Shown piece by piece: positions 54,800-64,000 of a DNA stretch of 64,000 bases (position 1 is the stretch's first letter; each line of letters opens with the position of its first letter). The DNA lies in contig NC_081810.1 in assembly GCF_030704535.1 (NCBI RefSeq), positions 8,814,501 through 8,878,500 on the forward strand, in the 5' to 3' direction. Both the position numbers and the translations under genes were made by a program. Under the pieces are notes generated by a model that was given only the letters and a program-made list of their open reading frames with translations, did not search any database and was not told the origin of the DNA. The DNA comes from Vitis vinifera (lineage: Eukaryota; Streptophyta; Magnoliopsida; Vitales; Vitaceae).

Positions 54800-56224
54800 T
54801 CTGAAAAATCAATCAACAAAGCATATCAAAATCAAAACCCTAAAACCCCTTTTTGACAACTCTCATCCCCATCGAATTTGACCCACAGATCACCACAATA
54901 AAAAAACCAGAGACAGCATCAGATAGTAAAGAAAAAAGAGAGAGAGAAATACAGAACAAAAGACACCCACCCTCATCCAATCTCCAATGATTCATCCACC
55001 AATCAACCTCAGAATAACAAACCAGTGTCCAATTCCTTTTTTCCTCTCTTATCTTCCAAAATTTCAACCCAGAACCTGAACCTCACGGGAGCAAGCCAAG
55101 TAGGTAAGCTCAGTGAAGGCGGCGGTGGACTGGGCGACTGAGAAAGGCCGGGGCGGTGGAGTGGATTTTGAGGCGGAGAGCAGAAAGCGTGAGTGCATGC
55201 AAAGCAACAGATGCATAAATTGCATGCACGACACTTCAAAACGCAGCGTTTTGAATCGTCCACCTCCACCACCACCCTCTACTTTCTCCTCTGTCTCACT
55301 TTCGGACAGTGATATCCTTACCCGCCGGTTTCGTTGGCGTCATGACTGCCGCCACATTGTCCAATGTCGGTCACCCATGGCCGCACTAATTTTGCATGCG
55401 ACACATGTCAGCGCGCAACACGTCTCGGTAAAAACCAGTCTAAATTAAAAAACTCCCCCAACTGCCATGTTTATTTGGACAGCTCGGCTCTTACCCATTG
55501 CCACAAGTCGAAAAGGGCTTGTTTGTCAAATGGGTGAAAAAAACGCGTTTTTCTGATTTAAAAGAGTCCAAAGAGGGTAGTAAACCAAAACAAGCCAGTA
55601 ATGTACTATTTTCAAAGTAGTAATGTGCTTATCTGTGGGTTCTGCCTTGTCAGCTTCTGTTGTGTGGAAATTGTTTTTGCCCTTTTGGAGAAACACGAGT
55701 TCAAAATCCCATCTGGCAGCCTTTTTTGCAAGACCATTATTTGAAAATACAATTAAAATTATTCGTATTTAGTATACAATTAAATACTCATTAAATTTTA
55801 AAAAAATTAAGCCAGGTGGGAGAGGTTAGCATTTGAACTTCAAATAAAACGTTATTCTTTTATTTATTTATTTTGTCCACCTCCGTTATTTTGTATTTTA
55901 TTTATAATGTTATTATTTTATACATAAATTACGTATTTATCTTTTAACATTATTTGTTTATATCCGTATATATCTTATTTGTGATGTTATTGTTTTGTAT
56001 ATAAATAACGTGATTACGCGTTAATTTCATTTATTTGTGCTCTTATGATCTTATCTAAGATTCAAAATCTCCTGTCTCGATTTAAAGTGGGCCAAACCCA
56101 AAAACCCCACAAAAGGCCCACCGCGGTGGACAAGTACAACAACCACGCATCCCGCGTTAGAAATCCTAATTGGGCGGTGTCGCCATACAATCGATTTTCG
56201 AACTTTGAAGCAAAATCCGAGAAA
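54800..56224. other. 5' UTR and promoter of the VAL-like gene; possible divergent promoter
   Basis: The first 300 bp should include the leader intron and first exon of the VAL-like gene. GC-richer DNA at 55090-55400 fits a promoter. ATGCAT and TGCATG words at about 55195-55230 contain the RY core that B3 proteins bind. Positions 55740-56040 are AT-rich. No coding sequence is supported. Confidence 0.45.
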
Positions 56225-56450
56225 ATGGAGGATGAGGATCGGACGAATGTACTGGTAAATCGAAATCTGATTGAAAGGTTTTTCCTTCCTTTTTCTTTTT
56301 TCTTTTCTCTATTTTTTCCCCTTTCTGTGTTGGTAGTTTTGTGAGTTGTTCAGTACATGTGATTTTTTATTGTTTCTGTGTTGTTAGTTGATTGTGGAGG
56401 AATTGGAGGAAAATTTGGATCTTGCTTGAAGATGTTCGAGCTTCGGAGGT
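56225..56450 (+). pseudogene. Possible broken gene start, two short exons, unidentified
   Basis: An ATG at 56225 gives MEDEDRTNVL and then a GTAAAT donor. After TTGTTAG a second piece reads LIVEELEENLD and then needs a frame change to continue LLEDVRASE up to a GTAATG donor at about 56451. As given, a TGA ends the frame. The acidic, helical character looks protein-like, but I do not recognise the family and no later exon is evident before the LINE at 57450. It may be chance. Confidence 0.3.
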
Positions 56451-57449
56451 AATGTTACTGAACTTGCGTTTTTTTAGGTGTGGTTCGTTTATTTGTTTGA
56501 TTAAGATCTTCACTAGAAATTGTGATTTATTATTGTTGAGGTGCTTTTTTGTTTTATTAATATTTTTTGGATTTCATAGTGGTATACTAGATATTGTTGA
56601 ATTTGGATCTTAGGTGAAATTGAAATCATCATTTCTTCTTTAGGAATTTCCAATTGGAGCATATTGGAAGTTAGTAAATTTACTGAATTGGATTGTGTAT
56701 CAATTATGGGAAATGATGTCATAATAATTCACTCAAAGTAATGTAGTTTCAAGTGTAGAGGTAGGATCAGTGACGGTATGTTTTTCAGACATGGGGTGAT
56801 TTTGAAGTTATTTATACACGTTTACTTGACAGTATCCCTAATTTGTGATATTTGATTCACTAAATTTTGATAATATGATTATAGTTATTATCAAAACACC
56901 ATCTTTTCCTTTTTATTTTTATTTTTTATGGGGTATGAATCCATTGTAAGTGACAGATTCATGCCTTTAGGCCACAGAAATCTTTTAGCAGATTGGGATT
57001 CTTCAAATTGTCATGAATATTTTTCCTTCTTTCTATCACTATTATTTTTTTCATAAACCGGTTCCTCTATTTTTGTGTATAGATCCTGGACCTTGTTACG
57101 TGGCATACAACTGTGAGTTGCATGCATGTCTGAATAACAAAGCAGTTGTAACCTATTTTAGGGAAATGGGAAAAGAGAAAAGGGCCATTGAAAAAGGGTG
57201 AAAAGAAAAAAAGATTGAGGATGATAAGGAAGCAGGCTTGTGCCTCCCTAAGGGAGTGAAGATAAAAAAAAATGTTCCCACCAACTCCATGGGCAATGGC
57301 ACTGTTTGGCAGCCTAAAGGGATGAGTCAAGATTCCAATGATAGCGTAGAATAGTGTTAGATATCCACACATGTTTGATAAAGTAGCAGTGTTTACCATG
57401 TAAGGGAAAATTTAGAATTGATTTGATTAGTTAATGACTAGCTCACCTT
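56451..57449. other. No supported gene
   Basis: AT-rich sequence without recognisable coding potential. If the start at 56225 is a real gene this would be intron. Confidence 0.4.
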
Positions 57450-58288
57450 GGAACCATTGTTTCTTTAGATCTTTAAAGGATTGGAAGGTTGACATTGTAG
57501 AGGAGCTTTTTTCTTGACTGCAAGGGAAGACAGTTGTTGGTGAGGAGGAAGATAAGGTGGTGTGGATGAACTCAAGCAACAACAAGTTCTTTGTTAAGCT
57601 TTTATGTGATGGGCTGGAATTGGGGGAAAGGTTTAATTTCCCAAAGAGTGTGGTTTGGAACTTTTGGGTTCCTTCTAAAGTTAGCTTCTCTGTGTGGGAT
57701 GCTAGCTTAGGAAAAGTCTTGATAGTTGATCAACTTCAAAGAAGAGGGTGGACTATGGTAAATAGGTGTTTTCTTTGTAGAGAAGAGGAGGAATCCATAG
57801 ATCATATCCTCCTTTATTATTCCAAAGTTAGGATTCTGGGGGATTTGCTATTTGCTCTCTTTGGAATCCAGTGGGTTCAACCTGCCATAGTTAAGGAAGC
57901 TCTTCTAGGGTAGAGTGGCACTCGTGTAGGTAAGAGGTGGAAAAAGGCTTGGAGAGCGGCTCCTTTGTGTATTTTTTGGATTGTTTGGAAGGAAAAGAGT
58001 TAGAGGTCATTTGATAACAAAGAGCATCTAGACCATTATTTGAAGTCTTTGTTCCTTGGTACTTTTCTTTCTTAGGTGAAGGTATACATAGAGATAGATC
58101 TCATGTCTTTATTAGATTTTGTAGAGTGGTTAAGCCCTTGTTAAGTGAAAGTAGGGGTTTTTTGTGGTCTCTCTTTCCTTTTTTGCTCATTAAGGCATGA
58201 CTTGTATGCTTCTTGTGTACCTTGTTGTGTCGTTTCTTTGACGCTTTTAATTATAGTTGCTTCTATTGCTTATAAAATAAAAATAAAA
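57450..58288 (+). mobile_element. 5'-truncated LINE with RT-associated zinc-binding region
   Basis: The insert is bounded by AATGACTAGCTCACCTT (57433-57449) and AATGAATAGCACACCTT (58289-58305), a 17-bp duplication with two differences, and ends in an A-rich tail (AAAATAAAAATAAAAAA). It encodes the C-terminal zinc-binding region of plant LINE reverse transcriptase: VVWNFWVPSKVSFSVWDASL, RCFLCREEEESIDHILLYY and RWKKAWRAAPLCIFWIVWKE. Normal members have a Cys where YY stands, and stops follow (about 57911 and 58000). It is an old, dead fragment. Confidence 0.85.
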
Positions 58289-58305
58289 AATGAATAGCAC
58301 ACCTT

Positions 58306-61300
58306 CTCACAAGTGAATAAATTAAGACTATAACTAAGTTGCTTGGTGATCACACCAAATAATGTAGGAAGATAAACAATTAAGCAATACATGGCATATG
58401 GCCTAGATCTAAATATGCATGAATCATACAATGCAAGAACAGAGCGGAACGGATTAATGAGGTACAAAGAGAAAAGGAAAAGGGAAAGATGATTCAAGGA
58501 AGAACATCTAGGGGAGGCACTTGGTCGATTGCGAAAGTATATCAATCCAACTAGGTGATTCTGTATCCAATTGGGGCATAGAGGGCTTACATGATCAAAC
58601 TAGTGTGCCTAGGACAAACTATCTTGAGTGGGGCTATGATGAGCAAATTTGGGGTCAAATAAAGTTGTGGGGTTGTGATGTGTTGTGAATAGAAGATGAT
58701 GAGAGCAAGGTGGCCAATCAAAAAAAAAAAAAAAAAAAGGGCGAAGAAGAAGATTGACAATAGGGTGGTGATTTAGCCATAATGGTTTGAATCAAAATTT
58801 GAAATTGGAAAAAGAATGAGAACTATTGCTTCCATGAGTAACTTGTAGCCATCTGATTGTTCAACATGAAGAAATGTTTGATAATAAAGAAACATACAAT
58901 ATGAGATAGGAAAGAAGTTACCTTAACGGAGTTAATGGTGATCGACAGAAAAGGTGTTCCATTGCTTGTCAAAGCTTCAATATTTCATTCTTGATCAAAC
59001 CCATTTTGTAGTTCTTTTTCTTCGCTTGTAAGCATAATGAAGTTCCTTTCTCCTGGAATCTTTTAAAAATGGTGAAACACTTAAAAAGAAAGCAAAATCC
59101 TCATGAAAGTTCTCTGAACCTCTAAAATGGTGGAAACCTAAATGAGCCTTCCCTGTAGAGACCCTTGAGTAGACACCCAAAAAACCCTAGATAAGATCAA
59201 TTCATGGGGAAATCTTCTCCTTTTATAGAGAGAACAAGCGGTGATTTTGGACTCTTCTGAAAAAGGCCTTTTTGACATTTGAATTTTGAAATCATTTTTT
59301 TCTCTTAAAAAGGAAAAGCTTAAAAAAGAAAAGCTTTAAAACGCTTTCTTTTTTGTTTTCAAAATGATCCAATAGGATTAAAACACGTTTGTAAAGTTTT
59401 TGAACTTTTAACTTTTAAGTTCCGTGAATGGGCCAAAAATGATTTTTGTGAATTTTTAAAATTGTTGCAAAAATACCTTATTTATCAAAAAAAATTGCAA
59501 AAATTCCCATGTCTTGGAATAAAGGGAAGTGGGGGTGGGGAGAACATAAAAACATCAAAATAATGTGAAGAAAACGTGAATGATGAGAGCTAAAGAAATA
59601 AAATAAGCATATTGTTCCTGTTGTTATTTTTGCCTATAAAACACAATGCGTATTTTGTATTTAAAAACAAACCAGAGGCATGGGAAAATGAAATAAAGCT
59701 AAAGTTTACAGTAGAAAAAGGGCATGCATAATGGATGGTTCATAAAATATGTTGTAACTCTGTAGCTTTTAGAAAGAAATGTTGTTCAACATGGGGATGC
59801 AAGTGTCTCTATATTGTATACGAGATGCAGAATTTGGTGTCTACTCATATTTATGGCAAACAAGCCTGCAGTTTTATTTTTATATTTTAAGCAAGTTTTG
59901 AAAACTCATAATTCATTGAGTGGGGAGGTTTTGTGGTGTTTGTGCTGGATTTTTAGCTAGAGGAGGCCAACCACATGGGAAAGGGAGATATTCAAGTTTG
60001 GCAAAAGAGCATAGTGGAGTGAGTGCTGGTTAGAAGGAGTGGCAATTGTCTTGTATAGGAAATTTGGATGATAGTGAACCTCAAATTCTGAAAGAACTTG
60101 ACAACACAAGAGATCAAAGTTCAGTTGTTTTTTATTTGTTATCATGCATGGACCCTCTTATAGTCGTTACTTCCTAAAAGGAACTCCCATTAAATGTATA
60201 AATTTTTGGTGTTGACACATGTCTTGTAGACATTAATGAAAGGGGTTTCATGCATGCCAATCTCTCCTTTGTGAGCCTCTTGTAGCAATTGTACCAGGAG
60301 CCTTAAACCAATCCTGAAGTACTCGATTGTAGGAGGACTAGACTCACCATCAAGGTTCACCTATTCCATGTTGGGCAGTAGCCTATTAGCATCAAAATGT
60401 TCTAAGCATGATACCTTCATAGAGGTGTAAGAAGTCATCAAGTGAATGCCCATCTTAGAAGGCCATTGACCTGCACTTGGTGAGACCCATAGGGTGTCAC
60501 CTCTATTGGAAGTGAAGCAGGAGAAACCCCTCTAAATCCTGGGAATTTGAAATGATCAGACATCTAAACCAAAGGTAGGCATTCATGCCCAAGTACTCCA
60601 GTACTGCAACCCAAGAGGACATATGTGGTGGATGAGCTTGGAAGTATGGAGGTGGCACACTTTAAATTATATATTAACTTTTAATTTGCTTACAAAAAAA
60701 TAAAAGGAAGAATAGAGGTGGCCATCCTCTGCATTCATCTGGAAATATGAGTATATATCGTGTGCACTTTTTGTGCCCTTTCCAAGGTTTTATTCCTATC
60801 AAAAAATCAAAATTGTCTGGAAGGTAGGGATGCTCTATACCATGCTGATGGAGAATTTTCCTTTTGCCTATATAGCAATTGGATTGCAAGACCCATGATG
60901 CTTTATGATCAGGTATGTGTTGCAAACTATATACATGGCATGCAACATGTGGAGTCCAAGAAATAAGACATCATACATGGTCATTTTGTAAAATTTCCCA
61001 CCACCTCATGTATCTTTAGTTAGTGTTTCTCTTTACATCTTATATCCAAAATTATGTAGATTGCTTCTACAACTCTTATACTCTTGAAAATTAACAAATC
61101 AACTAAAATTTATCACAAAAATGAAAATTGTCCCTTTTCAGACACAAATTTACAAACTGCACATACTTTTAAGATGTTTATTTTCTGCCTAGTGCCACAT
61201 TTAGGCACTCTACAAGTGCTTATTGCTTTGTCTCAATTACACTTGCAAGTGGTACCTAGTTGTTATTTGTGTTTGCCTAGTGCCTGATGGTGGTGAAAGA

Positions 61301-63808
61301 TGGTGTGGTTAATTGTGCCTGATGTCTAGTGCCTTAACCACATTGCCCATTGTTTCATATCAGTTATTGATTGTCATGATTCTGATTATTGATATGTGAA
61401 TATTTAGATGCTGACAGATAAATACATCTCAAGTTTTAGAGGGCTTGGATTGCTCCTCTGAATACAAAAGGGAAAACATGAAATATAATATATTTTGATA
61501 ATAAAGAGGATAACATTTAAGCACATGACTTATTTTCTTATTCTTTTCTAGTTTATGATTTTAAGACCCTTGTTACCAGTAAAAGATAATATAGGCAGAA
61601 CTTGAAAACCTGAATATACTCATATAATTTAGCACATCTATACCCCAAGGCGTTCATTCCAAATTTCTAGCAGCCTTTGATTGACTACACGGATCCCTTT
61701 CTTACTTAACTACTTGCTTCTTGAAATACATTGTTTGCTTGTCAAGAAGCACTTACATGTTGCTAAGGACTTCATCACACTAATATATATGGTTAAAAGA
61801 GGCCAGTTGGTCATCAATAATATTTTTCCTTTCCGTCGTAGAAATAAATTTTCTTGTAGTGCTACACCTTAATGATGAGTAATTAATTTATTGGCTTGAG
61901 GAACTTTTTATCTGAATAGCCTGGTAATTACAAATTTGGCGAGAAAAAAAATGTTCCTTTCAAATGTTATGTTTATCATTTTTAGTCATTTATGTGCTGC
62001 TTACAATAGCAACCAACTTTAACTAAAAAAGGATTGAAATTTAAATGTCACATGGTATCTTTAACTTTTTAGTCTTTTTATTTATTTATTTATTTCTCTT
62101 TTGCTATATTTGGTTTTAGGAAGGTAAGAAGGAAAAAGAAAAAAAATATATAAGGAAGATGACTACCTTTTTTGTTTGGTTTATTTTTTTCCTTCACTTT
62201 TTTTTCCTTCTTATTTTCTTTTCCTCACATTTTCCCTCAAATTTTCAAAAATAAAGTTTGTGGAGTTTCCATAGTTTTTCATTGTTCCTTCTTTTATTTC
62301 TTTGCCATAATTTGTTTCTCTAACCTTGATTTATCCTCTTTTTTTCCCCACTTGACTTGCTTCTCTCAAGTTGCCGAGGAAAAAGGAATATTCTAATTTG
62401 CTTTCATATACAAGGAACTTGGACTTATTTATTGATTTTTATATATTACAATACATGAATCATATCCATTGGTTTATATCTTGACGTAGGCATTTATTAT
62501 ATCGGTGGGCGGTTGAGAAGGAAACAAGGAAACGATAAACAATCAAATGAAGAAGTCAAAGACACCCACTTGGCTTTTTCCACTTCAAAGTTTTAATGGT
62601 GGCAAAATTGAAGAACCGGAAATTGGAATTACTGTTTTCACTGGCAGTGAAGAAAAAGGTCGAATCCGAGAAGGCAAGAGATCTAGATAAACCTGCATGA
62701 AGTCACCAGGTTCTTTCATCTTTATGCCCTCGTGTGAGCTTTCGTAAGTACTGAACCGGCACGGCTACAGAGGATTTATTCCCGATAATTTTAAGAACAA
62801 AGAATTCAATGGAATGGAACTAAAATCCTACTCCATCACTATCATATTTTCATGTACCAAAAGCACGCTTAAAGATTATTTATTTACATAAATTGATGAT
62901 CTTGAAATAAGTACCTCTATCCGTACAACCGTTGAAATCCTGTGGTTACACTCATGAGTGACGCTTCTCAAAATATGCTACAATGAACATAATATCCAAA
63001 TTTTGTAAAAATTACCAATTGTGATATTTTGTTTGAATGGTAAGTTACCTAGATCAAATGTGAGCTATGCAGCACTTTGTTCTCGCCAAATGATATGCTT
63101 CAAACCTTAATGCACTTATCTTAAGGATTCCTTTGCGCATCTCTTTTGAGGATTGAAAAATAAACTTTATAATTGCCAGGCTAACTTTAAAAAGGTTAAA
63201 GCAATGCTAACCCTCTGTTTCAGGAAAATAATAAGAAAAAATAATTTTCTTATATTTAGTTTTATTCCAAAAAAAATTTCAATATATTTAAATTAGTTAA
63301 CCAAGAAATAACCAATTGTGCCATAGACTTCATTTGTCACCTCTCCCTGGCCGTGTATTTTTTGGCATTGCTGTTGGGAGCTTGGTGGCTTGTGCTTAAG
63401 TCTAAAGAAAGCAAACGTAAACGAAACTGAGATGGCACATGACAATTCATGATTCATCAAACCTTCCTATAAGAGCCAAGAAAATGCAGGGAAGTCTCTC
63501 AGGAGCGACAATGAAAGAAAATGGTGACATAAAGTGATCTCTCATTTGGTGGGTGGCATTTGCTTTCCCTCTATGGTTAGGTTGGTTTAGAAGCAGATTA
63601 AGGTGTATTCGTTGGCTTTTGTGAAGGAGCCGGATTTCGTACAGTAAAAAATTTCGGAACTACTGAAAGAAGAGATCACACTCTGTCACTAGACTAAGCG
63701 GTTAAAAATCAGAGTCATTTGAACACAGCAGGCTACAAAGGCCAACTGCTTCACCCCGTGGTTTCAAAAGGATTCCGGTCCCTAACAAATGTTGGAAATT
63801 TGTCATAC
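58306..63808. other. Long intergenic region, no gene recognised
   Basis: AT-rich DNA with a 19-base A-run (about 58720-58738). A piece of the MITE type seen at 48961 lies at about 62106-62250, and another similar start is near 63217. Positions 60240-60660 are less AT-rich, but neither strand shows a recognisable domain. Confidence 0.45.
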
Positions 63809-64000
63809 CTTCTTCTCAGGGTCCTGTGCGGATGCTTCCTTCAGTACTTTCTGCACACATAGAAGTTGAAGAACATAGCTTTCAAGCATCATCACTTGGC
63901 AGGACGGGTCGACAGTCTCAAGACATTTGTTCTGTTCTCTCCTCATCACCAGTCTTTCTTCAGACCCTTGAACTTCTGTTTCTTGATTTACTAGTCAGTG
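63809..64000 (-). CDS. Candidate exon of an unidentified gene, cut by the window edge
   Basis: The minus strand is open from just inside the right edge to a GTATGA donor at 63808-63803, about 63 codons. It includes EERLVMRREQNKCLETVDP, then a helical, Leu-rich MLESYVLQLLCVQKVLKEAS and the end DPEKK. Composition and the donor look real. A TGA/CTAG at the very edge (about 63992-63997) may mark an acceptor or the leader. I do not recognise the family. Confidence 0.4.

Noticed and set aside
55113..55448. Open frame of 111 codons on the plus strand with a proline run
   Set aside because: It lies in the leader/promoter of the VAL-like gene, has no domain, and is explained by local GC richness.
60674..60966. 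Overlapping open frames on both strands
   Set aside because: No domain, no splice context that helps, and opposite-strand overlap suggests chance.

Overview
The window is nuclear DNA of a woody dicot, most probably a grapevine (Vitis). This rests on typical plant gene families, GT-AG introns in AT-rich DNA, the plant transposon families and general resemblance of the proteins to grape. The species call is inference.

Layout. Positions 1-1217 hold the 5' part of a decayed Mutator-type (MULE) transposase gene on the minus strand, running off the left edge. Positions 1.2-10.6 kb are gene-poor. They conceal three consecutive exon remnants of an alanyl-tRNA synthetase gene (minus strand, 4603-7102) and two short retroposon tails with clear target-site duplications. 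Positions 10605-21749 are one large Ty1/Copia LTR retrotransposon. Its gag-pol is broken, it carries a degraded extra ORF between pol and the 3' LTR, and its 3' LTR is split by a 1.66-kb TG...CA insertion that looks like a solo LTR. Positions 24297-25728 form a near-palindromic foldback element with 10-bp flanking duplications, ending about 100 bp before the next gene.

Genes. (1) 25831-30223 (+), a five-exon single-Myb (telobox) protein of the TRF-like type. (2) 31490-31966 (+), a type-1 non-specific lipid transfer protein. (3) 33837-38811 (-), a group I bZIP factor in four exons. (4) 41966-42499 (+), an intronless ATL-type RING-H2 ubiquitin ligase. (5) 43452-44785 (-), a three-exon protein with an eight-cysteine FYVE/RING-like finger. 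(6) 46588-54799 (-), a twelve-coding-exon VAL/HSI2-type B3 repressor with PHD-like, B3, CW and EAR modules. Its exon 8 carries two apparent single-base insertions.

The right part (55-64 kb) is mostly intergenic. It holds a possible broken gene start (56225-56450), a 5'-truncated LINE (57450-58288) and one candidate exon at the right edge (63809-64000, -).

The genes are independent eukaryotic units, not an operon. Four concern nuclear regulation or ubiquitin signalling (TRF-like Myb, bZIP, VAL repressor, RING ligase). I did not find a clearly new multi-gene system. The strongest second-look items are the VAL exon 8 lesions with an in-frame upstream donor, the foldback element beside the Myb gene, the hidden AlaRS pseudogene, and the decayed extra ORF of the Copia element.
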